A DNA stretch of 64,000 bases from JAUMBM01 sp964441755 (GTDB lineage Bacteria; Bacteroidota; Bacteroidia; Chitinophagales; Saprospiraceae). The translations under genes were made by a program, and so were the position numbers. Positions 45,232 to 53,300 of the stretch are shown in pieces. The notes below the pieces were generated by a model. That model saw nothing but the letters and a program-made list of their open reading frames with translations. It was not told the origin of the DNA and did not search any database. The DNA lies in NCBI GenBank assembly GCA_964441755.1, contig CAYTVG010000005.1, positions 124,001 to 188,000 of the forward strand, read 5' to 3'. Position 1 is the stretch's first letter. Each line of letters starts with the position of its first letter.

Positions 45232-45377
45232 TTTTGCCTGTTGTCTGCGGTAGCCATCCCCAAAAATCATGCAACGGCAATTTCGTCGGTCAACAAACTT
45301 GTTTCGTCTAATCTATGCCGCCGTCACGGAGGCGCAATCGCAAAAATCAGCGATATTTGGGGAAATCTTTATATCCA

Positions 45378-46721
45378 ATGGACAAAAAAATAACACTGTT
45401 GGCAGCCGTCCTGCTTGCAGGAACGCTCCTTCACGCACAAACAGCAGCGGTATCTTTACTTGACAGCCTGCTGACACACTTCAATACCAATGATAAATTC
45501 ATAGGTGCTGTGCAGCTCCGGTCTGCAGGTAATGTTGTATACAGTACGCATAGGGGGCAGGGCAATGGGCAGGAAAATGTCGGACCGGACTCGCGCTACC
45601 GCGTCGGTTCGGTGAGCAAACTATTTACTACAGTCATGGTAATGCAGGAAGTGGAAAAAGGCAGACTGTCGCTGGATGGACGGTTGTCGGCGTTTTTTCC
45701 GCAGATACCCGGTGCGGACAGCATCCGTATCCGGCAGCTGCTCAACCACAGCAGCGGTTTGACTAATTTTACGGATGATCCTGCCTACCTTTCCTATATG
45801 ACACAGCCCATGACGCAGGCACAGCTGCTGGACACCTTCCTGCGCATGGGAAGTAGTTTTCAGCCCGGTAGTCGCCACCAGTATTCCAACACCAATTTTG
45901 TGCTGCTGGGCTATATTCTCGAACGTATTACGGGCAAGCAATACGAGGAGCTCCTGCAAAAACGCATCGTGAGGCCACTCCGAATGACAGCAACGGCCTA
46001 TGACCCAAAACAATCAAAGCAAGCGGGAGAAGTGGTTTCTTTTTTCCGGGGTATGGACCAAACCTGGGAACCCGCACCGGTATCGCATCCTTCCATTCCT
46101 CATGGAGCAGGAGGTATCGTGTCAACACCTGCGGATTTATGTCTTTTCATAGAGGGGCTTTTCGGGGGTAAACTGGTGTCGGAGGCTTCCTTGAAAGAAA
46201 TGACGCGAATGCAGGAAGGATTTGGATTGGGTATATTCAAATTTCCTTTCTACGATACCTATGCTTACGGCCACGGAGGGCGTATAGATGGTTTTGAAAC
46301 GAATCTGGCATATTTCCCGGAATCAGAGACAGCAGTGGCTGTCTGTGCCAGCGGTGTTGGCATAGATATGAACGATCTCATGATTGGAATTTTAAGCTGC
46401 TGGTATGGCAAACCTTATGATTTTCCTGAATTTGACCGCCCTGCTGTAGTGGTTCCACTGGAGGAATTACGACGCTATACAGGCAATTATGTGTCGGAGC
46501 AACTGCCCCTGCAGATTGCCGTACGGCTCGAAGGGCAGCAGCTGATGGCGCAGGCTACCGGCCAATCGGCTTTTCCGCTTAAGCCACTGGGGGCAGGGGT
46601 TTTTGAGTTTGAGCCTGCCCGCATTGTCATGGAGTTTAAGGAGATAGCAGATGAAAATGGAAGGCAGTCATTCACACTCGTACAGTCGGGGATGCGGTTT
46701 TTGTATAAAAAGGAGGAGTAG
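45378..46721 (+). CDS. Serine hydrolase, class C beta-lactamase/DD-peptidase fold
   Basis: A 447-residue exported enzyme; signal peptide ends LLHAQ (residue 21). The active-site triad motifs are present: SxxK as S78-V-S-K81 (RVGSVSKLF), YxN as Y169-S-N171 (HQYSNTNF), and HxG as GHGG (YAYGHGGRIDG). The C-terminal 110 residues form an extra beta-barrel-like domain common in these hydrolases. Substrates of the family range from beta-lactams and D-amino-acid peptides to esters; none can be assigned. The start is taken at 45378 (MDKKITLLAA), which gives a good signal; an upstream start at 45315 would add 21 basic residues. An inverted repeat follows the stop. Confidence 0.9.
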   Translation: MDKKITLLAAVLLAGTLLHAQTAAVSLLDSLLTHFNTNDKFIGAVQLRSAGNVVYSTHRGQGNGQENVGPDSRYRVGSVSKLFTTVMVMQEVEKGRLSLDGRLSAFFPQIPGADSIRIRQLLNHSSGLTNFTDDPAYLSYMTQPMTQAQLLDTFLRMGSSFQPGSRHQYSNTNFVLLGYILERITGKQYEELLQKRIVRPLRMTATAYDPKQSKQAGEVVSFFRGMDQTWEPAPVSHPSIPHGAGGIVSTPADLCLFIEGLFGGKLVSEASLKEMTRMQEGFGLGIFKFPFYDTYAYGHGGRIDGFETNLAYFPESETAVAVCASGVGIDMNDLMIGILSCWYGKPYDFPEFDRPAVVVPLEELRRYTGNYVSEQLPLQIAVRLEGQQLMAQATGQSAFPLKPLGAGVFEFEPARIVMEFKEIADENGRQSFTLVQSGMRFLYKKEE

Positions 46722-46762
46722 GTGCTGTGCCGTTGGTTTGAAGGTTTGTGCATAGTGCCGCA

Positions 46763-46801
46763 GGCAGCTTGCCGAAATACCGGAGACTTGGGCAAGCTGC
46801 C
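46763..46801 (+). terminator. Inverted repeat after serine hydrolase gene
   Basis: Perfect 11-base arms GGCAGCTTGCC (46763-46773) and GGCAAGCTGCC (46791-46801) enclose 17 bases. It begins 42 bases after the serine hydrolase stop. No T-run follows, so efficiency is uncertain. Confidence 0.5.
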
Positions 46802-46954
46802 ATGATCAGGTCGTTACAGCCTGAAATATGCTATGCCGGGTGTGGTCTGAATGCCGCGCTGTTTTCTGTAAGCTTGTAACCGGGAACATTTTGAGTCCGT
46901 AACTGTTTAAGATAATAGCCTGGCTATGAGAGTCTGGTCAAAAATGCTTAACCC

Positions 46955-47569
46955 ATGAAAATTCTTCTCATCATCGGCATCGTAGTCGTATCCATCTTCA
47001 CAGCAGTTCAAATTGGTTCCTTGTACGTGAGTAAAAAAACAGAACAGCAGCCCTATTCATTGGTGCGCAAGCAAAAAAAATTTGAAATACGGTACTACCC
47101 GGAGGCGGTTATGGCAACCGTCGTATCGGATGGTCATGCCTATCGGCAGGATGCTAGCAACAATTTTCGCCGATTGGCCAATTTTATTTTTGGAGGTAAT
47201 ACGGAAGCAAAGCAGATTGCCATGACGGCGCCCGTTCACATGGAAAGCAGTGAAAAGGGGAGTGTGATGAGCTTTGTGATGCCTGCCGATATGTCGCTGG
47301 AGTCGCTCCCGCAACCCAAAGATGCCAGCGTATCCCTCCACAAAGCAGCTGCCGGTTATTTTGCCGCTTTGCGCTTTGGAGGCTTCGCACCTGAGGCAGT
47401 CATTCAGGAAAAAATTGACGAACTGCAGGCTCTCCTGCAGGAGGAGGGGGTGCCTACCTTGGGGGGATTCCGCTACCTCGGCTACAATGCACCTTTTGAA
47501 GTTGTTGGCAGGAGAAACGAGATCCTGGTAGAAATTGCCTACGATGAGGCTGCAGGCTTGCAGCCCTAG
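46955..47569 (+). CDS. SOUL-family heme-binding protein
   Basis: A 204-residue protein with an N-terminal membrane segment (LLIIGIVVVSIFTAVQIGSLYV) that anchors it or acts as signal. The rest is a SOUL/HBP domain: VRKQKKFEIRYYPEAVMATV, FIFGGNTEAKQIAMTAPVHME, FVMPADMSLESLPQP, YLGYNAPFEVVGRRNEILVEI. SOUL proteins bind heme or porphyrins, or act in membrane-linked signalling; in bacteria the role is unclear. It stands alone, followed by a strong terminator at 47611-47645. Confidence 0.93.
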   Translation: MKILLIIGIVVVSIFTAVQIGSLYVSKKTEQQPYSLVRKQKKFEIRYYPEAVMATVVSDGHAYRQDASNNFRRLANFIFGGNTEAKQIAMTAPVHMESSEKGSVMSFVMPADMSLESLPQPKDASVSLHKAAAGYFAALRFGGFAPEAVIQEKIDELQALLQEEGVPTLGGFRYLGYNAPFEVVGRRNEILVEIAYDEAAGLQP

Positions 47570-47610
47570 TGCCCCTGATGTTTTTCATAAAGAACAAATA
47601 CCTGTTAAAG

Positions 47611-47645
47611 ATCGTACTTCGTCGCTGAAGGCGACGAAGTACGAT
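47611..47645. terminator. Bidirectional terminator between SOUL and rhodanese genes
   Basis: Perfect 15-base arms (47611-47625 and 47631-47645) with a five-base TGAAG loop, followed by GTTTTTTC. It lies 41 bases after the SOUL stop and between two convergent genes, so it likely terminates both strands together with the next hairpin. Confidence 0.85.
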
Positions 47646-47652
47646 GTTTTTT

Positions 47653-47672
47653 CACCGCCATGGTTGGCGGTG
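47653..47672. terminator. Second hairpin between SOUL and rhodanese genes
   Basis: CACCGCCA (47653-47660) and TGGCGGTG (47665-47672) form a perfect 8-base stem with a four-base TGGT loop, 21 bases beyond the rhodanese stop on the minus strand. It probably serves as the terminator for that gene. Confidence 0.6.
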
Positions 47673-47693
47673 TGAGTCACCCCCCAGTCTGTA

Positions 47694-48224
47694 TCAGTCC
47701 GTCACCGTCTGAAAAGCCGGGTTGGTCACCCACTTCGACCAGCTTCTGTCATAGCCATGCACCTTTTGGGTGGGGTTGTCGCTGCCGTCCCTGAGAGGGT
47801 ATCCACGGTTGACCCACTCAAAAATGCTGCCATATACATTGACTACCCGGCGGTAGCCCATTTGGCGGAGCTCCCTGGCTATGCGCTCTGATCGATAACC
47901 AATCGAACAGTATACGGCAATGGGCTGGTTATAGTCGACTCCTGCCAGCGCTTCTGTACGAGGGTTGGGATAGTCAATCCAACGGGCACCCGGGATGTGA
48001 CCTACCGCATACTCGCGTTCGGCACGGGCATCGAGTACGAGATAGCGCTCCGGGGATTGTCGGATAGAGTCAACATCAATAGCCGGAATATCAAATCGCA
48101 GCATACTCGCTACCTTTTGATCAAAGGAGGGCGATTCACACTGCCCCAGTCGGTTGGCAGGTTGTCCTTGCGTGCAGCCAGCCAATAACTGAAAAAAGAA
48201 GGATAAGCAGATAAAGCGAGCCAT
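47694..48224 (-). CDS. Rhodanese-domain lipoprotein
   Basis: A 176-residue exported lipoprotein (lipobox LLAGC at about residues 13-17). The single rhodanese domain spans about residues 50-150: LVLDARAEREYAVGHIPGARWI, and the active-site loop VYCSIGYRSER with the sulfur-carrying cysteine. Rhodaneses transfer sulfane sulfur; in an envelope lipoprotein the acceptor could be a periplasmic thiol. It has a long C-terminal tail rich in W and R (GYDRSWSKWVTNPAF). It diverges from rdgB, with 44 bases between the start codons. Confidence 0.88.
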   Translation of the reverse strand: MARFICLSFFFQLLAGCTQGQPANRLGQCESPSFDQKVASMLRFDIPAIDVDSIRQSPERYLVLDARAEREYAVGHIPGARWIDYPNPRTEALAGVDYNQPIAVYCSIGYRSERIARELRQMGYRRVVNVYGSIFEWVNRGYPLRDGSDNPTQKVHGYDRSWSKWVTNPAFQTVTD

Positions 48225-48242
48225 AGCAAACCAAGCTTTGTT

Positions 48243-48250
48243 TACCTTTG
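48243..48250 (+). promoter_or_regulatory. Bacteroidota -7 box upstream of rdgB
   Basis: TACCTTTG is an exact match to the TAnnTTTG consensus, 18 bases before the rdgB start codon, giving a short leader of roughly 10 bases. A matching TTG about 20 bases upstream was not found. The site lies in the 44-base gap between divergent start codons. Confidence 0.4.
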
Positions 48251-48268
48251 TAGTAAAGCCAACATCTG

Positions 48269-48859
48269 ATGAAAGAAATCGTCTTTGCTACCAATAATGC
48301 CAACAAGATACGGGAAGTTCAGGAAATGCTGGGGGAGGCCTATGTTTTTAAAAAGCTGGCTGATATCGGATGTACCGAAGAACTGCCTGAGACGACCAAC
48401 ACCATAGAAGGCAATGCCCGACAAAAAGCTCGCTATGTTTGGAGCCACTACGGTAAAAATTGTTTCTCTGAAGACACTGGCCTGGAAGTAGATGCATTGG
48501 GCGGAGAGCCTGGTGTACACACGGCTTATTATGCCGGCCCGCAGAGAGACCCTGTGGCTAACATGGCTAAGGTCCTGGAACTATTGGGGGATGAACCCGG
48601 CCGGACTGCTCGCTTCCGAACGGTCATCGCACTGATTATCGATGGTGAGGAGTGGGTATTTGAAGGGGTGGTGGAAGGTACTATCGCCCATGCTCCTCAG
48701 GGTGAGGGTGGTTTTGGCTACGACCCTATTTTTTGCCCGGAAGGGCGGACAACTACTTTTGCCGAAATGCCCGCTGTAGAGAAACACCGGATAAGTCATC
48801 GCGCTCGTGCGATGCATAAGTTACAGGCCTTCCTCTTGCGTTTATCAGCGGCTGAGTAA
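48269..48859 (+). CDS. rdgB: dITP/XTP pyrophosphatase (HAM1/RdgB)
   Basis: A 196-residue cytosolic enzyme that removes non-canonical purine NTPs (ITP, dITP, XTP) from the nucleotide pool, protecting DNA. Family signature blocks: MKEIVFATNNANKIREVQEML, FSEDTGLEVDALGGEPGVHTAYYAG, GEGGFGYDPIF, and the terminal SHRARAM with the nucleotide-binding HR pair. Length is normal. The downstream DUF4340 gene begins one base after its stop, so they form an operon with the following membrane protein gene. Confidence 0.96.
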   Translation: MKEIVFATNNANKIREVQEMLGEAYVFKKLADIGCTEELPETTNTIEGNARQKARYVWSHYGKNCFSEDTGLEVDALGGEPGVHTAYYAGPQRDPVANMAKVLELLGDEPGRTARFRTVIALIIDGEEWVFEGVVEGTIAHAPQGEGGFGYDPIFCPEGRTTTFAEMPAVEKHRISHRARAMHKLQAFLLRLSAAE

Positions 48860-48860
48860 T

Positions 48861-49799
48861 ATGAATAAGTCTTTTGTATTCCTGTTTACCTTGTTGCTGC
48901 TACTGTATGGTCTTTACCTGTGGCGGGGAAAACAGCCACTGCCTTCATTTCGCGCTGAGCTACTCAAAATTAATCCGCTAAGTGTTACGAGTATCGAACT
49001 GAAACTGCCGGAGGGATTTGATCAGCACAGGTCTTTTAGCTTGTTACAGAGTGACGGACAGTGGGTAGCTTCTGTCGATTTGCTCAATATGCCAGCCGAT
49101 ACAGGGGCAGTCAACCAACTTATAAAAATATTGACGTCGCTGGAAACAACGCATTTAGTGGGGCAATTTCATGCTGCTGCGGATCGGTTTCGGTTAGGTG
49201 AGGGGAAGCATTTGTATATCAGGCTTAACACGCAGCAAGGACGTGGGGAAGGGCTCTGCCTGGGCTGGCAGGCCAGCTGGCCACCATCGCCCGATAGTCT
49301 CGTGTATGTGCGGCTTGAAGGGCAGCAGGAAGTGTACGGTATACCTGCAGTCCGCCTGTTGCACGCTCCGTTGCGGTTGCAGGATTTTAACCAAAGTCGG
49401 TTATGTTCGCTGCAGGAATCAGATTTGGCTGCTTTCCTCCTGCAAGGGACCGATACTACCATACGCTGCTTTCGGGCACTCGACGGAGGTTGGCGGTGCA
49501 ACGAGCGTCTGTTTGCTCAGGGTGTCATGAACCGCTATTTTTTACATCTTGGCAGCCGTATTAAGCAGCTGCCTGCCAGTGGTTTTGATGAGCTTCGTAT
49601 ACAGACCCGGTTGCGTCGGCAGCTTGTACTCTATCCGCAATATGCCACTGACTCGGTAGTCATTGCCGCGTATTATGAACCTACTCGACCACAGCCTTGG
49701 CTGATCAATAGCAGTCAGTATCCGGCTACTTGGTTTGAAAGTGTCGATGCCGGTCTCTACCAACAAATCTTTTCAACCTTGGACAGCCTTTTTCAATAA
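48861..49799 (+). CDS. DUF4340-type single-span membrane protein
   Basis: A 312-residue protein. A single membrane segment (FVFLFTLLLLLYGLYLW, residues 5-21) is followed by a periplasm-facing, strand-rich domain with VTSIELKLPEGFDQ, LLNMPADTGAVNQLIKILTSL, DSLVYVRLEGQQEVYGIP and DESDLAAF-like blocks, as in DUF4340 proteins. Some members of that family are linked to gliding or polysaccharide export complexes; a role here is not established. It starts one base after the rdgB stop. The ATG at 48861 is preferred to an upstream start that would overlap rdgB. Confidence 0.7.
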   Translation: MNKSFVFLFTLLLLLYGLYLWRGKQPLPSFRAELLKINPLSVTSIELKLPEGFDQHRSFSLLQSDGQWVASVDLLNMPADTGAVNQLIKILTSLETTHLVGQFHAAADRFRLGEGKHLYIRLNTQQGRGEGLCLGWQASWPPSPDSLVYVRLEGQQEVYGIPAVRLLHAPLRLQDFNQSRLCSLQESDLAAFLLQGTDTTIRCFRALDGGWRCNERLFAQGVMNRYFLHLGSRIKQLPASGFDELRIQTRLRRQLVLYPQYATDSVVIAAYYEPTRPQPWLINSSQYPATWFESVDAGLYQQIFSTLDSLFQ

Positions 49800-49813
49800 T
49801 ATACATTACAGTT

Positions 49814-50284
49814 ATGGATCAAGTTCTTTCTTTTCCTGCTGATACAGGCGCAGAGCTGTCAGCTGTGTTGTTGGCAGCAGTAGTGGCTGTTATTTTCGGC
49901 GGGCTTGCGTATATGTTGCTGCTAAGAAAAACAACAATCGATATAGAGCATAATCGCAGGAAATTGCTGGGCATGCTTAGCTATTTTGTGGTGTTGATAT
50001 GCCTGGGCGTTGTCGTCTTTAGCTTGTGGAATATGTCCCGCAATGTGGACGTGGTGATTGATCAGCACGAAATCAGGCGTGGAGACGAACGTATCCAACT
50101 GGCAAACATCCGGCAGGCAGAGATACGCCGCGAATCTATGCAGTCCTACGTTAATCCCAACAGAACGCTAAGCTCCGGACGTATCCTGCTGATTGTACAG
50201 CAGGACGGTCCACCTATGGTACTTGGGGATGACCATTACAAAGTAGATGAGATCCTGCGGGCTATTCGGGAGCGCAGGCAGTAA
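49814..50284 (+). CDS. Small membrane protein of unknown family
   Basis: A 156-residue protein with two membrane segments (about 17-37 AVLLAAVVAVIFGGLAYMLLL and 54-72 LSYFVVLICLGVVVFSLW), followed by a cytosolic domain rich in charged residues (VDVVIDQHEIRRGDERIQLANIRQAEIRRES, LLIVQQDGPPMVLGDDHYKV). The C-terminal part resembles small PH-like or bPH domains but I cannot assign a family. It ends the rdgB operon and is followed by a strong hairpin shared with the convergent lectin gene. Confidence 0.6.
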   Translation: MDQVLSFPADTGAELSAVLLAAVVAVIFGGLAYMLLLRKTTIDIEHNRRKLLGMLSYFVVLICLGVVVFSLWNMSRNVDVVIDQHEIRRGDERIQLANIRQAEIRRESMQSYVNPNRTLSSGRILLIVQQDGPPMVLGDDHYKVDEILRAIRERRQ

Positions 50285-50288
50285 AGGG

Positions 50289-50326
50289 GCATGTTCTTTT
50301 GCAGCACCAGCTGCAAAAGAACATGC
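50289..50326. terminator. Bidirectional terminator, 16-bp stem
   Basis: Perfect 16-base arms (50289-50304 and 50311-50326) with a six-base CACCAG loop. The stem carries TTCTTTTGC and its complement. It lies between the convergent ends of the small membrane protein gene and the lectin/PKD gene, five bases after the stop of the former. Confidence 0.85.
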
Positions 50327-50340
50327 AAAAGTGGTATATG

Positions 50341-53300
50341 TTATTTGACGAGCGTTACATCTCCCCGAATAATTTCTACTGCCCCGTCAATGAATTCGAC
50401 CTCCGCATAGTAGGCAAATACAGCAGGTTGCAGCGACTGGCCGCGAAACTGTCCGTCCCAGCCGTGTACGGGATCATTGGGGGCGAAATTGGCAGCGCTG
50501 TAAACTGATTCCCCCCAGCGGTTATACACTTCAAATCGCTTAACTTGCCTGACTGTTTCAGGGCGGACATAGATGAGCAACAGATCGTTGATACCGTCGC
50601 CGTTGGGCGAAAAAGCAGTGGGAACATAAATATACCTGCGCCGGTCGACGATGATTCGAAGCATCGCATCTGCCTTGCATCCGTTGATATCCCTGACAAT
50701 CAACTGATAAACGCTCGTTTCCAGTGGACTGGCAACAGGCGTCAGGCAGTCGGTGCAGCTCAGACTGCTCCCATTGTCCCAGATGACAGACCCAAGCTGG
50801 CTATCGGCTACATTGGTCTGCGCGATCACCTGATGACTTTCTCCAAGCCCAATACGCACAAAAGGTTCCGTAATGACCACAATCAGGGAATCAGGTTGCA
50901 CGATTTCCAGTGATTCGCGATACTCACAACCATTTATATCCTGCACTACCAGCGAGTATATGCCGGCACTGAGTTCGCCGAACGAGCTGCCTGTCTGGAA
51001 GGTATTGCCTCCGTCAACAGAGTACAAATACGGAGGTACGCCCTCCGTAGTTTGCATGAAACTGATACTTCCTTTCTGTCCGTAGCAGCTTGGCTGCACA
51101 GCAGAAGTAATTGCACGGGGATTGAGCTGGGTAACGATTACTTCGTCATTGTCTGTACAGCCATTGAGCTGGTTGGTGACCAATAGGCGGTAGACTCCCG
51201 GACTGCTGATGGAGGGCGCGAGGGTGGTTGTACCTCCCTCCAGATTGCCGTCTGGACTTGTCCATGCGTAGACAATGCCAGCACCTGTAGAAGAAGCCGA
51301 TCCGTCCAGACTAGCTGTAGGGCTAAAGCAGGAGATGACAAAATCTGTACCTGCATCAGCATTGGGGCGTACAATGTCCTGTACTACATTGACAGTCGCA
51401 CTCTGCTGACAATTGTTGCTGGTATTGCGAATGGTCAGGGTATAACTGCCGGGTGCATTGACAAGGGGTTGAAGTCCTGCGGTACCTCCAACAAACTGCC
51501 CGCCCTGTGTCGTCCAGTTGATATCATAGGGAATACCCTGACTCGATCCCGTAGCATCGAGGCTCAACTGGGTGACGATACAAGTGAGTACAGCCGGAGG
51601 AGACAGCGTGACGGCAGGAAGCGTAATATCCTGGGTGACATCGACGCTGGCGGTTGCCTGACAACCGTTGCGCTGGTTGCTCACGGTCAGGGTGTATATG
51701 CCCGGCTGAACAGCCTGAGCATTTATGCCGTTGGCAGATCCCGCCAATTGACCGCCAACGGTTGTCCAACTATAGCGGATATCGGTACCGGTACTGGATC
51801 CGGTACCATTCAACGGTGATTGCAGCCGTGTGCAGTTGAGTTGAGCGGGTGGAAGGATAACCGCAACAGGTCTGATCGTATCCTGAGTAACTACGGCAGC
51901 AGAAGTAGCCTGACAGCCATTGTCAATGTCAGTGATGGTCAGGCTGTATTGACCCGGACGATTGATTAACGGGCTGGGCGATTGCCCCCCTGAAACAATA
52001 TTGCCGTTGGCAGTACTCCAGTTGTACTGAAATTCAGGCCCGCTGCTCGAATCTGTAGCGCTGAGGTTAAAGCTGGGGGTAGTGCAGTCAAGGGTGTCAG
52101 TGACGCTTACACTAACGACCGGGGCAACTATATCTTGTAGTACGGTAACAGCTACACTTGCATCACAGCCATTGTCCAGATTGATGGCCGAGAGGCGATA
52201 AACCCCCGGAGCATTGATAATCGGACTGAGTGTCGATTGGTCTGATACGAAATTGCCTCCCTGCGTGCTCCATTCATAATCCAGTGTACCCGATAGCAAA
52301 CTGATGCTGGCTTCAAGTGACTGTTGTTGGCGGATGCAGTTGAGAATCAAAGGTTCTTGTATCGCAATCACAGGGAAGGAGGCATCTCCCAGCACCTCTA
52401 CCGTATCGCTGGCAACACAGCCATTGGTCTGATCACTCACCAGCAGTACATAGATACCCGCCTGACTGATGACGGCTTGTCGTGTCGAACTGCCATCAAT
52501 GATATTGCCGTTGTTGGTGGACCAACTGTATTGTATTCCGGGAGCTGTCGTAGAGGCGGTACCATCCAGGACAATAGAATCATCCAGGCAACCCAATACC
52601 GGAGGGGCAGCGATAATGGCCAGTGGAGTGCTGAAATTTTCAGTCACCACCACCGAGTCTCTGCTGCTGCATCCATTTTGCTCGTTGAGGACTTCCAGTA
52701 CATACAAGCCCGCTGTTGTCACGTTGGGCGTCGCTATCGTCTGTTCAGCTGCAGACAGCTGTCCGTCTGTACTCGACCACTGGTAGCGGATACCAGGGCC
52801 GGCAGATGAAGACGCACCGAACAGCATACGCGCGGGCGTAAAACAGTTGAGGAGTTGGTCCGGTCCTGCATCGGCAATGGGGGGTGTTATGTCCTGGTCA
52901 ACAACTATACTTGCCGTGCGGCTACAACCATTGCCATTATTGGTGATGAGTAGTTGGTAGCTGCCCGGATTATTGACCTGGGGACTAAGGGTTTCTCCCG
53001 GTAATGAAGGAGACCACACATAAGTATACCCGCTGCCCTGACTGGAAGCAGTGGCATCCAGCGTAACAGAGGGGCGTAAGCAGCTAAGAATTGGCGGTTG
53101 CATAATGTGAACAAGCGGTGATAACGTATCGATGGCTACTACCACGCTGCCTGTGCCGGCGCATTCATTGCGTGTGTTTGTTATCCTAAGCTGATAGGTA
53201 CCCGCCTGATTGATTGTTGTTAGCTGGCTCTGCTCTCCTTGTTGGATGTTACCGCCGACTGTTGTCCAGTTGTACTGCAGGCCATCACCGGTACTGGACG